27,793 bases of DNA from SKPT01 sp040905445 (GCA_040905445.1 JBBDRN010000031.1:1-27793); one strand, 5' to 3'. Shown: positions 1-6,601, counted from the stretch's first letter. A program made the numbers and translations. The notes: generated by a model not told the origin, from the sequence alone.

Positions 1-702
1 ACGAGCCAGAAGCTCATCACGCAGCCGACTGTGGAACGACTCCGCGTAGCCGTTCTGCCACGATGCCCCCGGCTCGATGTACAGCGTGCCCACGTTCGCC
101 GCCGCCAGCCAGCGCCGCAACGCGCGGGCCACGAACTCAGGGCCGTTGTCGCTGCGCACGTGCCCCGGCACGCCACGCACGTGCAAGAGCTCGATCAGCA
201 CGTCGATCACATCACTCGATCGCATCGACCGCGCCGTCTCGAGCGCCAGGCATTCGCGCGTGTACTCGTCGACCACGCTCAGCCACTTCAGCGGCCGACC
301 ATCTTCGGTGCGATCGTGAATGAAGTCCCACGCCCAGACGTGGTCCTTGCGTGTCGCCTGGTGACGCACGATGCCGCCGTCGCTCGATCCCAGCCGACGC
401 TTTTTGTGCTGTTTTTTATGCACTTTCAGACCCTCGCGTCGCCACAGCCGATACACCCGCTTGCGATTCACACGCCAGCCTTCGCCGCGCAGATGCGCCG
501 TCATCATCCGGTAGCCGTGCCGCGGATGCGCCTGCGCGAGCGCGTGCAGCCGCTTGACCAATCGTCCTTCGTCGTCGGCCCGCTTCGCCTGGTAGCGCTG
601 CGTGCTGCGCGGCTGGCTCAGCACCACGCACGCCCGACGCTCGCTCACCTCCAGCCGACGCTGAACGTGCTCGACCGTCTGACGCCGACGCGAAGGACTT
701 AC
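1..702 (-). CDS. IS3-family transposase OrfB (DDE integrase core), partial
   Basis: This is the catalytic part of the IS3 transposase, which cuts and rejoins element ends. Read on the minus strand from about 702 it gives an HTH_21-like segment (HPRHGYRMMTAHLRGEGW, then NRKRVYRLWRREGLK) and then the rve core. The triad is visible: first Asp in WLSVVDEYTREC, second Asp in VRSDNGPEF, and Glu in SWQNGYAESFHSRLRDELL. The reading runs off the left edge just after the Glu motif, so only the last residues are missing. I see no good start codon; the frame is open through the OrfA stop. It is therefore probably made as an OrfAB fusion by -1 frameshifting (see 705-711). Confidence 0.88.
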
Positions 703-986
703 CCGTTTCCCAGGTAGTCGTTGGCCTCCTTGAGAATCTGTTTGTCCAGCGTCAGATCCGCCACCGCCTTCTTCAGCCGGGCGTTCTCCCGCTCCAGCTC
801 CTTCAGCTGCTTCATCGCGTCGGCCTTCATGCCGCCATACTGGTTGCGCCAGCGGTGAAACGTCTGCTCGCTGACGCCCAGCTTCTGACAGACCTGCCCG
901 ACGCTCAGCCCGCCCGCCAGCTCCGCCTCGGCCTGCCGCAGCTTCGCGATGATCTGCTCCGGCGTGTGTCGTGTCCGCTTCATCAA
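699..986 (-). CDS. IS3-family transposase OrfA (helix-turn-helix and leucine zipper)
   Basis: This 95-aa protein is the DNA-binding half of the IS3 transposase. Residues 1-50 (KRTRHTPEQIIAKLRQAEAE, then SVGQVCQKLGVSEQTFHRWR) form the HTH_Tnp_1 helix-turn-helix. Residues 60-85 (LKELERENARLKKAVADLTL) form a leucine-zipper coiled coil used for multimerisation. Length and order match the family. The last codons overlap OrfB in the -1 frame at a GGGAAAC slippery site. The start ATG at 986 is preceded on the minus strand by GGGCGAGGAGACTCTTG, with GGAGA as a usable ribosome binding site. Confidence 0.93.
   Translation of the reverse strand: MMKRTRHTPEQIIAKLRQAEAELAGGLSVGQVCQKLGVSEQTFHRWRNQYGGMKADAMKQLKELERENARLKKAVADLTLDKQILKEANDYLGNG
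705..711 (-). promoter_or_regulatory. -1 programmed frameshift heptamer at the OrfA/OrfB junction
   Basis: On the minus strand the end of OrfA reads CTG GGA AAC GGG TAA. This contains G_GGA_AAC, a canonical X_XXY_YYZ slippery heptamer in the correct phase, two codons before the stop. Slipping -1 leads directly into the OrfB frame (cgg gta agt cct, R-V-S-P). IS3-family elements commonly make their OrfAB transposase this way. No stimulatory stem-loop or upstream Shine-Dalgarno was worked out. Confidence 0.6.
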
Positions 987-1142
987 GAGTCTCCTCGCCC
1001 GCCCAAGCGGGCAGTGTCGACTCTCATTCAGACTGGATCAAGTTTCGGGGGGCAGGCCATGCCAGGCGTGCGGCAGCCGTCGACCGAGTTCCCGCTACGC
1101 CAAGCTGCCAAGCATGAGGGCTGGAATTTGGCGCTCCACCGC

Positions 1143-1148
1143 TACAAT
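1143..1148 (+). promoter_or_regulatory. Putative -10 element (TACAAT) of cas3, implying a leaderless start
   Basis: TACAAT matches the bacterial -10 consensus at 5 of 6 positions. Transcription starting about 7 nt downstream would begin at or next to the ATG at 1156, giving a leaderless cas3 mRNA. The ATG at 1147 lies inside this hexamer and would not be transcribed. No convincing -35 box is seen at about 1120, and no Shine-Dalgarno precedes either ATG. Confidence 0.4.
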
Positions 1149-1155
1149 GGCGGGC

Positions 1156-3552
1156 ATGGCCAGTTCCCCCGGGGCCCCTCAAGGACCGGTTGCCCACACG
1201 CTGCCGCCGCCCGCTCGCGAGGCGGACTGGGAGCCGCTGGAGCAGCACCTCCAGGACGTGGCCGAGGAGGCGGCGAAGTTCGCACGCCGCATCCGCGCGG
1301 GTGAGTGGGGACAGCTCGCTGGCTTGTGGCATGACGTGGGGAAATACAATCCCGCCTTTCAGGATTACCTAAGGCGTTCGGCAGCAGCGCTAGACGATGA
1401 TCCGCATCGGGCGGAACTCTGTGACGGTGCGCCGGCGCGTGGCAAGGTGCAGCATGCCGTTACGGGAGCATGCTATGCGGCGCGGCTGCCGCTGCCGGCG
1501 GGGCGTTTGCTGGCCTATTGCATCGCCGGCCATCATGCGGGGCTGCCGAACACGGAGACGGATCCGGGCTTGGGAGAGACGGAGGTGGCCGCACTGGAGC
1601 ACAAGCTCAAACAGCCGCCCGTCGACGTCGACGCGGTGATGGGCCACGTGCCCGAGCATCTGCTGAAGTGGTCTGCTCCCCCGTGGCCCGATCTGTGCCT
1701 GGACCGGTCAGACCCCCGGCGGGCGTCGTTCCAGATCGGCTTCTTCGTGCGCATGGTGTTTTCATGCCTCGTCGATGCGGACTACCTCTGCACCGAGCGG
1801 TTCATGCAGCCGGGCCGGGTGGCGCTGCGTCCGGCTCGGCCGGTGTCGATGGGCGAGCTTGCGGACCGTGTCGATGGGTTCCTCGATGGCCTCGGCTGCA
1901 CCGCAGATGACTCGATTGTCAACCGCTGTCGGCAGGACGTGCTGGGCGCCTGCCGTGATGCGGCATCGCAGCCGCCCGGGCTGTACTCGCTGACGGTCCC
2001 CACGGGTGGCGGCAAGACGCTCAGTTCGCTGGCGTTCGCGCTGCGACACGCCCACGCACACAGCCTCGACCGCGTCATCGTCGCCATCCCCTTCACCAGC
2101 ATCATTGAGCAGAACGCGGCCGTGTACCGCGACGCGCTGGGCGAGCTGGCTCACCAGGTGCTCGAGCACCACAGCAACCTCGACCGCGGCGGCGATACGG
2201 AAGGCGAGCGCGAGCGTCTGGCCGCGGAGAACTGGGACGCGCCGCTCGTCGTCACGACGAACGTGCAGCTCTTCGAGTCGCTGTTCGCCGCGCGGCCGGG
2301 CCGATGCCGCAAGCTGCATCGCATCGCCCGCAGCGTCATCGTCCTCGATGAAGCCCAGGCCCTGCCGCCGAACCTGCTGGCACCGACGCTCTGGGCGCTG
2401 CGCGAACTCGTGGAGAACTATGGCTGCACGGTTGTGCTCTGCACGGCGACGCAACCGGCCCTCGAGCAGCGCGAAGGCTTCCAGATCGGCCTGCACGAGC
2501 CGCGCGAGATCGTTCCGCCTGCACAGCTACAAACGCTGTTCGACTCGCTGAAGCGGGTGCACGTCGAGCGAGCGGGAGTGGTCGACGACGCAGCACTGAT
2601 CGAGCGACTTGCCCGCGAGCCGCAGGCGCTGTGCATCCTCAACACGCGCGGTCACGCGGCCGAGGTGTTCGACAGCCTGACGCAACAACTGGGCGAAACG
2701 CAGAGCACGCGGCGTCACGGCGTCGACCAGCCGCGCGTCGGCTCATGCCTGCACCTCAGCGCCAACATGTGCCCGCGCCATCGTTCGGCTGTGTTGCGAC
2801 TGATCCGTCGTCGGCTGAAAAAGGGGGAACCCTGCCGGGTCGTGAGCACGCAGCTCATCGAGGCGGGCGTGGACGTGGACTTTCCGGTGGTGTATCGCGC
2901 GATGGCGGGGCTGGATGCGATCGCTCAGGCGGCGGGGCGGTGCAACCGCGAGGGCGGCCGGCCGGAGCCCGGGCGGGTGATCGTCTTCGAGCCTGACACG
3001 AGCGAGCGCCGGTTGCCGCCCTTCGTCCGCGCGGCCGCCGACCATGCCCGTCAGGTGGCCGAGGACCACGACGATCTGCTCTCGCCCGCCGCCCAGCATG
3101 ACTATTTCCGCCTGCACTATTGGGACGAGGGCAGTCGCACTGGCGGCTGGGATCGCCCGCCCGGGGCCGGCGCAGGGGCCGAGGGTGTGCTGGATTGCTT
3201 CGGCAGGCAGGGCATGTACCTCCAGTTCCGCACGGCCACCGACCGCTATCGCCTGATCGAGGACAGCCAGACGCCGGTGCTCATCCCCTACGGCCCACGC
3301 GGGCGGGCGCTTATCGAACGGTTGCAGGTGATGAACGAGACGCCCGGGCGCGAGTTCGATCGCAAGCTCCAGCGCTGGGCGGTCGCGGTGCACAAACCTG
3401 TGCTGGATCGGATGTTGGACGCGCGGGCGATCCTGCCTCCCGACCAGGGCGGCGGACGCTGGGTGCTGGGCAACGAGGCGGGCTATGACCGACGCGTCGG
3501 CCTGCGGGCCGAAGCGGCGACGGGACTTGACGCGGACCTTCTGATCCGGTAG
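1156..3552 (+). CDS. cas3: Cas3, type I-C CRISPR effector nuclease-helicase (HD + SF2 helicase)
   Basis: This is the nuclease-helicase recruited by Cascade to nick and unwind target DNA, about 798 aa, normal for type I-C. The N-terminal HD domain shows AGLWHDVGKYNPAFQDYL with H59-D60, then QHAVTGACYAARLP and YCIAGHHAGLPN, supplying further metal ligands. The SF2 helicase shows Walker A PTGGGKT at 282-288, DEAQ at 398-401, the ATQPALEQ segment and motif VI QAAGRCNREG near 591-600. A Cas3 C-terminal region follows. The frame is open far upstream into the IS, so the start needs a choice. I take ATG 1156 because a -10-like TACAAT overlaps the ATG at 1147. It is followed by an unusual 548-bp gap before cas5c. 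Confidence 0.96.
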   Translation: MASSPGAPQGPVAHTLPPPAREADWEPLEQHLQDVAEEAAKFARRIRAGEWGQLAGLWHDVGKYNPAFQDYLRRSAAALDDDPHRAELCDGAPARGKVQHAVTGACYAARLPLPAGRLLAYCIAGHHAGLPNTETDPGLGETEVAALEHKLKQPPVDVDAVMGHVPEHLLKWSAPPWPDLCLDRSDPRRASFQIGFFVRMVFSCLVDADYLCTERFMQPGRVALRPARPVSMGELADRVDGFLDGLGCTADDSIVNRCRQDVLGACRDAASQPPGLYSLTVPTGGGKTLSSLAFALRHAHAHSLDRVIVAIPFTSIIEQNAAVYRDALGELAHQVLEHHSNLDRGGDTEGERERLAAENWDAPLVVTTNVQLFESLFAARPGRCRKLHRIARSVIVLDEAQALPPNLLAPTLWALRELVENYGCTVVLCTATQPALEQREGFQIGLHEPREIVPPAQLQTLFDSLKRVHVERAGVVDDAALIERLAREPQALCILNTRGHAAEVFDSLTQQLGETQSTRRHGVDQPRVGSCLHLSANMCPRHRSAVLRLIRRRLKKGEPCRVVSTQLIEAGVDVDFPVVYRAMAGLDAIAQAAGRCNREGGRPEPGRVIVFEPDTSERRLPPFVRAAADHARQVAEDHDDLLSPAAQHDYFRLHYWDEGSRTGGWDRPPGAGAGAEGVLDCFGRQGMYLQFRTATDRYRLIEDSQTPVLIPYGPRGRALIERLQVMNETPGREFDRKLQRWAVAVHKPVLDRMLDARAILPPDQGGGRWVLGNEAGYDRRVGLRAEAATGLDADLLIR

Positions 3553-3554
3553 CC

Positions 3555-3588
3555 TTGCCCTCAGTTGTTAACCGCTTCATAAACGGAA
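3555..3588 (-). promoter_or_regulatory. Candidate partial target of the mini-CRISPR, with type I-C PAM
   Basis: On the minus strand TTC (complement of 3586-3588) is followed by CGTTTATGAAGCGGTT. The spacer-like segment downstream of the solitary repeat begins CGGCTTTGAAGAGGTT. They agree at 12 of 16 positions. Mismatches are at 3, 4, 6 and 12; 6 and 12 are the bases type I crRNAs flip out of the duplex. TTC is the known type I-C PAM. The match ends at position 16, as expected for binding without cleavage. The site lies just after cas3 and just before the mini-CRISPR, where its promoter should be. A weak TTGTTA (3565-3570) lies within it. That Cascade binds here is inference. Confidence 0.45.
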
Positions 3589-3645
3589 TTGTAAACGGTA
3601 AGAGCGATCCGCTGAGTTTGGGTTGGGGGTGGCACGCCAGGTCTC

Positions 3646-3677
3646 GTCGCCCCGTCAGCGTGGGCGTGGATTGAAAC
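3646..3677 (+). repeat. Solitary divergent CRISPR repeat (32 nt)
   Basis: Aligned to the 31-nt array repeat it shows one extra G in the loop region, G for C at position 9 and T for G and T for C in the 3' arm, about 28 of 32 positions in common. The last 10 nt (GGATTGAAAC) are identical. Type I-C repeats are typically 32 nt, so this copy may keep the older length while the array repeat lost one base. Confidence 0.85.
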
Positions 3678-3708
3678 CGGCTTTGAAGAGGTTGTGCGCA
3701 CGTTAGTC

Positions 3709-3743
3709 GGTGGCCGGGCGGGAGGTCTGCCCGGCCACCTTTC
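3709..3743 (+). terminator. Intrinsic terminator after the mini-CRISPR
   Basis: GGTGGCCGGGC (3709-3719) pairs perfectly with GCCCGGCCACC (3729-3739), an 11-bp GC-rich stem with a 9-nt loop, followed by TTTCC. The T run is short, so termination may be partial. Confidence 0.7.
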
Positions 3744-3770
3744 CGACCGCGTGACTTGTGGAGGTTCATG

Positions 3771-3977
3771 ATGAAACTAAGGATGGATTTAGACGACGCG
3801 ATCCTCGCCGCGCACCGTGCAATCCCTGTCCCACTTTCCGCGAAACTGGAGTACGACGCACAGGTTGCTATGTTCGCGAGCATGGTTCGGACACTCCACG
3901 GGTCTCCGGTCAAGGACATCGTCATTCTGCAGCGTGCGGCGCAGTTGGGCCGGGATGGCCTACTCCTGTCGATGTAA
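3771..3977 (+). CDS. Small unknown protein (68 aa) between cas3 and cas5c
   Basis: I do not recognise this protein. It is MKLRMDLDDAILAAHRAIPV at the start, a mostly alpha-helical looking, near-neutral 68-aa product with no transmembrane segment, no cysteines and no obvious DNA-binding motif. Two ATGs occur at 3768 and 3771. I choose 3771 because GGAGG at 3760-3764 is then 6 nt away, an ideal spacing, versus 3 nt for 3768. It lies directly after the mini-CRISPR terminator and about 120 bp before cas5c, in the same direction. Type I-C operons have no standard gene here. It could be a small cas regulator, an anti-CRISPR-like or toxin-like accessory, or a fortuitous ORF; the good ribosome binding site favours a real gene. 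Confidence 0.55.
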   Translation: MKLRMDLDDAILAAHRAIPVPLSAKLEYDAQVAMFASMVRTLHGSPVKDIVILQRAAQLGRDGLLLSM

Positions 3978-4016
3978 CGGCGGCTAAAAGGCGCTTGGGG
4001 CAGCGGCTTGGTGCGG

Positions 4017-4042
4017 GGCGGTGCCACAATGCTGTCACCGCC
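4017..4042. promoter_or_regulatory. Inverted repeat upstream of the cas5c promoter (operator-like)
   Basis: GGCGGTG (4017-4023) and CACCGCC (4036-4042) form a perfect 7-bp inverted repeat separated by 12 nt. It ends 25 nt upstream of the TATACT -10 element of cas5c, a position suited to a regulator site. It could also fold in RNA reading through from upstream. Confidence 0.35.
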
Positions 4043-4067
4043 GTAGCGAGAATGCGGCCATGCTCGT

Positions 4068-4093
4068 TATACTCGTGGAACCTGTCCGGAGGG
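4068..4093 (+). promoter_or_regulatory. cas5c promoter -10 (TATACT) and Shine-Dalgarno (GGAGGG)
   Basis: TATACT at 4068-4073 matches the -10 consensus at 5 of 6 positions. GGAGGG at 4088-4093 is a strong ribosome binding site 7 nt before a TTG at 4101, which fixes that unusual start codon for cas5c. No clear -35 is visible near 4045. This suggests that cas5c to cas2 are transcribed separately from cas3. Confidence 0.55.
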
Positions 4094-4100
4094 CCTATCC

Positions 4101-4832
4101 TTGAGTCAAGGCATACAACTTCACGTCTGGGGCGATTTCGCCTGCTTCACGCGGCCGGAGATGAAGGTTGAGCGCGTCAGCTATGACGTGATCACGCCCT
4201 CGGCCGCACGCGGCATCCTCGAAGCGATCTATTGGAAGCCCGAGATTCGCTGGGTCGTCGAACGGCTGCACGTTCTCAAAGCCATCCGCTTCACGAGCAT
4301 GCGGCGCAACGAGGTGGCGAGCAAGATCCCCGCCGGCGGCGTGCGCTCGGCCATGCGAGGCATCGCGAGCCATCTGCATCTGGTTGTCGACGAGGACCGC
4401 CAGCAGCGTGCCGGCACGATCCTGCGTGACGTCGCCTACGTCATCAATGCGAGTTTCGAGATCGTCGCGGGTGACAACAACCCGGGCAAGCACCTCGATC
4501 AGTTCAACCGCCGGGCCCGGGCGGGGCAGTGCTTCCATCGCCCGTACCTGGGCTGCCGGGAGTTCCCCGCCGATTTCGCGCTGGTCGAGGACCCGGGCCA
4601 CCCGATGCCGCAGCGCGCGGACGACACCCCGCGCGACCGCGACCTGGGCTACATGCTCCACGACATCGAGTACAGCCCGGCGGAGGCCGGCAAGGGCGCC
4701 GCGTACGACACGATCGACGCCAACAGCGGTGACAAACTCGTTGCGACGCCACGCTTCTTCCGCGCGTACGTTGACGACGAGGGCATCATCGACGTGCGTC
4801 GCTGCCTTGAGCAGGGGGGGACGGTGCAATGA
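4101..4832 (+). CDS. cas5: Cas5c (Cas5d), type I-C Cascade subunit and crRNA endonuclease
   Basis: In type I-C there is no Cas6. Cas5c cleaves the pre-crRNA at the base of the repeat stem and stays on the 5' handle in Cascade. The 243-aa protein carries the family signatures IQLHVWGDFACFTRPEMKVE at residues 4-24, YDVITPSAARGILEAIYWKP near 28-47, and RLHVLKAIRFTSMRRNEV near 54-71. Later segments are AGTILRDVAYVINASF and AGQCFHRPYLGCREFPADF. The start is TTG, supported by GGAGGG 7 nt upstream. Its stop overlaps the cas8c start (ATGA), implying coupled translation. The 11-nt handle predicted from the array fits Cas5c cleavage. Confidence 0.95.
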   Translation: MSQGIQLHVWGDFACFTRPEMKVERVSYDVITPSAARGILEAIYWKPEIRWVVERLHVLKAIRFTSMRRNEVASKIPAGGVRSAMRGIASHLHLVVDEDRQQRAGTILRDVAYVINASFEIVAGDNNPGKHLDQFNRRARAGQCFHRPYLGCREFPADFALVEDPGHPMPQRADDTPRDRDLGYMLHDIEYSPAEAGKGAAYDTIDANSGDKLVATPRFFRAYVDDEGIIDVRRCLEQGGTVQ

Positions 4833-6601
4833 CCACACCCCACGCCTCGCCGATCGCGGCGCTGATTGCCTATTACCAGCGGCTGAGCTCCGCCGGCGAC
4901 GTGGCGGCGTTCGGGTACAGCCGGCAGAAGATCAGCTTCCGTGTCGTGATCGAATCGACCGGCGAGCCGTTCGCCATCGAGGACGCTCGGCAGCAGACGG
5001 GGCGTCGCCTCGCGCCGCAGTTGCTGGTCGTCCCGGGGCAGTCCAAGTCGGCAGGCCAAGGCATTAATCCCTGCTTCCTTTGGGACAACGCCCAGTACAT
5101 GCTCGGCGTGAAGGCAGGCGACACGAACCCCGAGCGCACCGCCCGCGCGTTTGCCGCCTTCCGGCAGCGCCACCTCGATCTGGCCACGCAGGTCGACGAC
5201 GAGCACTTCGCAGCCGTCTGCCGCTTTCTCAAGGGCTGGGATCCAGCCAACGTCGCCCAGGTGCAGGGTCATGAGCTGCTGGAGGAGCTCGAAGGCGGCT
5301 TCGGCGTGTTCCAGGTCCGCGGCCAAGCCGGCTATGTACATGATCGTCCCGCGATCAAGGCCTACTGGCAGCAGCAGCTCGACGCGCGCGGCGATGACGC
5401 TGGCGGCCCGACCGGCGAGTCGCTCGTCAGCGGGCGCACCGCGCCGCTCGCCCGCCTGCACGAGCCCAAAATCAAGGGCGTCAGCGGCGGGCAGTCCGCC
5501 GGCGGCGTCCTCGTCGGGTTCAACGAGGACGCCTACACCAGCTATGGCAAGACGCAGAGCTACAACGCACCCGTCACCGAGGATGAAGCGTTCGAGTACG
5601 CCACCGCCCTCAACCACCTGCTGGGCGACGACGGCCACCGCGTGCGCCTCGGCGACGCGACCGTGGTCTACTGGTCCGAGCAGGCCAACGAAATGGAGAC
5701 TGTGCTGTCGGCGATCCTCGGCGGCGAGGCCCCTCCCGACAAGGACGCCGAGGACCCCGCCCTGACGCAGCGCATCGCCGGCTTTCTGGACGCGCTGCGC
5801 CGCGGCCGCCCGCACGAGGGCATCAACGAGCCGGACGCCGCGTTCTACATCCTCGGCCTATCACCCAACGCGGCCCGCGTCAGCGTGCGCTTCTGGCTTT
5901 CCGGCACCGTCGGCGACTTTGCCAAGCGCCTCGCCGATCATGTGCAGAATCTGGAGATGACCGGCGCCCGCGACGATCGGCCGCTGACGGTGGCCCGCAT
6001 GCTGCGCGAGACGGCCCGGGAGGCCAAGGACATACCGCCCCAACTCGCCGGCGAGGTCGGCCGCTCGATCCTCACCGGGGCGGCCTACCCCATGGCCCTG
6101 ATGACCGCCGTGCTTCGCCGTCTCCGCGCCGATCAGGTCATGAACCACCCACGGGCCGCGACCCTCAAGGCCTGTCTCATCCACAACCACCAGATGGAGG
6201 TTACCATGGCTCTGAACAAAGACCATGCCGACGCCGCGTATCACATGGGACGGCTGTTCGCCGCGCTGGAGAAGACCCAGCAGGACGCGCTGCCTGGCCT
6301 GAACAAGACAATTAAGGACGGCTACTTCGCCACCGCGTCGACAACGCCCTCGGCCGTGTTCCCCCGGCTGATCCGCCTGCACCAGCACCACATCGAGAAG
6401 CTCGAAGGCGGCTTCAAGGTCAACCGCGAGCGGCTCATTCAGGAAGTCTGCGGCCACATCGACCAGTTCTCGGCCCATCTGTCCATCGAGCGCCAGGGCC
6501 TGTTCCACATCGGCTACTACCACCAGCGCCAGGACTTCTTCACCAAACGTGAGAACGCTGACCCCCAAGCCCCTTCCGAGGAGGAACCCGCTCATGTCTG
6601 A
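4829..6601 (+). CDS. cas8c: Cas8c (Csd1), large subunit of type I-C Cascade
   Basis: This is the large Cascade subunit that reads the PAM and helps open target DNA. The 590-aa length is normal for Csd1. The N-terminus (IAALIAYYQRLSSAGDVAAF, then YSRQKISFRVVIESTG) and the segments KSAGQGINPCFLWDNAQYML, QSYNAPVTEDEAFEYATALN and FYILGLSPNAARVSVRFW are typical of the family. In type I-C an internal start within cas8c commonly makes a small Cas11c subunit. A candidate here is the Met at 6206 (ATGGCTCTGAACAAAGACCA), preceded by GGAGG at 6196-6200 with 5-nt spacing and giving about 131 aa. The gene overlaps cas5c by 4 nt and cas7c by 8 nt. Confidence 0.95.
   Translation: MTTPHASPIAALIAYYQRLSSAGDVAAFGYSRQKISFRVVIESTGEPFAIEDARQQTGRRLAPQLLVVPGQSKSAGQGINPCFLWDNAQYMLGVKAGDTNPERTARAFAAFRQRHLDLATQVDDEHFAAVCRFLKGWDPANVAQVQGHELLEELEGGFGVFQVRGQAGYVHDRPAIKAYWQQQLDARGDDAGGPTGESLVSGRTAPLARLHEPKIKGVSGGQSAGGVLVGFNEDAYTSYGKTQSYNAPVTEDEAFEYATALNHLLGDDGHRVRLGDATVVYWSEQANEMETVLSAILGGEAPPDKDAEDPALTQRIAGFLDALRRGRPHEGINEPDAAFYILGLSPNAARVSVRFWLSGTVGDFAKRLADHVQNLEMTGARDDRPLTVARMLRETAREAKDIPPQLAGEVGRSILTGAAYPMALMTAVLRRLRADQVMNHPRAATLKACLIHNHQMEVTMALNKDHADAAYHMGRLFAALEKTQQDALPGLNKTIKDGYFATASTTPSAVFPRLIRLHQHHIEKLEGGFKVNRERLIQEVCGHIDQFSAHLSIERQGLFHIGYYHQRQDFFTKRENADPQAPSEEEPAHV
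6206..6601 (+). CDS. cas11c: Putative Cas11c, internal translation product of cas8c
   Basis: Within the cas8c frame, the bases AGATGGAGGTTACCATGGCT place GGAGG at 6196-6200, 5 nt before an in-frame ATG at 6206. The product would be about 131 aa (MALNKDHADAAYHMGRLFAA at its start), helical, and identical to the Cas8c C-terminus. Type I-C systems are known to make a small subunit (Cas11c) from such an internal start in cas8c, and the size and position fit. I infer this from the internal ribosome binding site; it is not a separate gene. Confidence 0.65.
   Translation: MALNKDHADAAYHMGRLFAALEKTQQDALPGLNKTIKDGYFATASTTPSAVFPRLIRLHQHHIEKLEGGFKVNRERLIQEVCGHIDQFSAHLSIERQGLFHIGYYHQRQDFFTKRENADPQAPSEEEPAHV

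Larger units (their letters stand above)
1..1059 (-). mobile_element. IS3-family insertion sequence, 5' end inside window, rest beyond the left edge
   Basis: The element holds an OrfA/OrfB transposase pair read on the minus strand. The likely terminal inverted repeat is at 1040-1059, reading TGGCCTGCCCCCCGAAACTT on the minus strand. IS3-family ends usually begin with TG and are often rich in CCCC, so I place the boundary at 1059. The other end and the target duplication are outside the window. The element stops about 95 bp before the cas3 start and is transcribed away from it, so it left at least the cas3 -10 region intact. The exact boundary is inferred from one end only. Confidence 0.7.
3646..3743 (+). 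ncRNA. Mini-CRISPR: one divergent repeat, one spacer-like segment, terminator (CreR-like RNA candidate)
   Basis: A single 32-nt CRISPR repeat (3646-3677) in array orientation is followed by a 31-nt spacer-like segment (3678-3708) and an intrinsic terminator (3709-3743). The repeat keeps GTCGCCCC at its 5' end and GGATTGAAAC at its 3' end. It can form a stem with a TCAG loop and one bulged T, and leaves the 11-nt handle TGGATTGAAAC that Cas5c normally produces. Cas5c and Cascade encoded downstream could therefore process and load this RNA. A short solitary-repeat RNA among cas genes, with partial complementarity near a promoter, matches the published concept of cas-regulating RNAs (CreR). Its expression and role are inferred; repeat homology and terminator are directly visible. 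Confidence 0.6.

Noticed and set aside
949..1155. Upstream extension of cas3 to 949
   Set aside because: The extension lies inside the IS3 element and before the -10 hexamer; the HD domain begins after 1156.
4009..4056. Possible mini-CRISPR target in the cas5c promoter region (CGGCTTGG near 4014, and a TTC-flanked site near 4050)
   Set aside because: The first has six matching seed bases but no TTC PAM; the second has the PAM but few seed matches. The site at 3555-3588 is clearly better.
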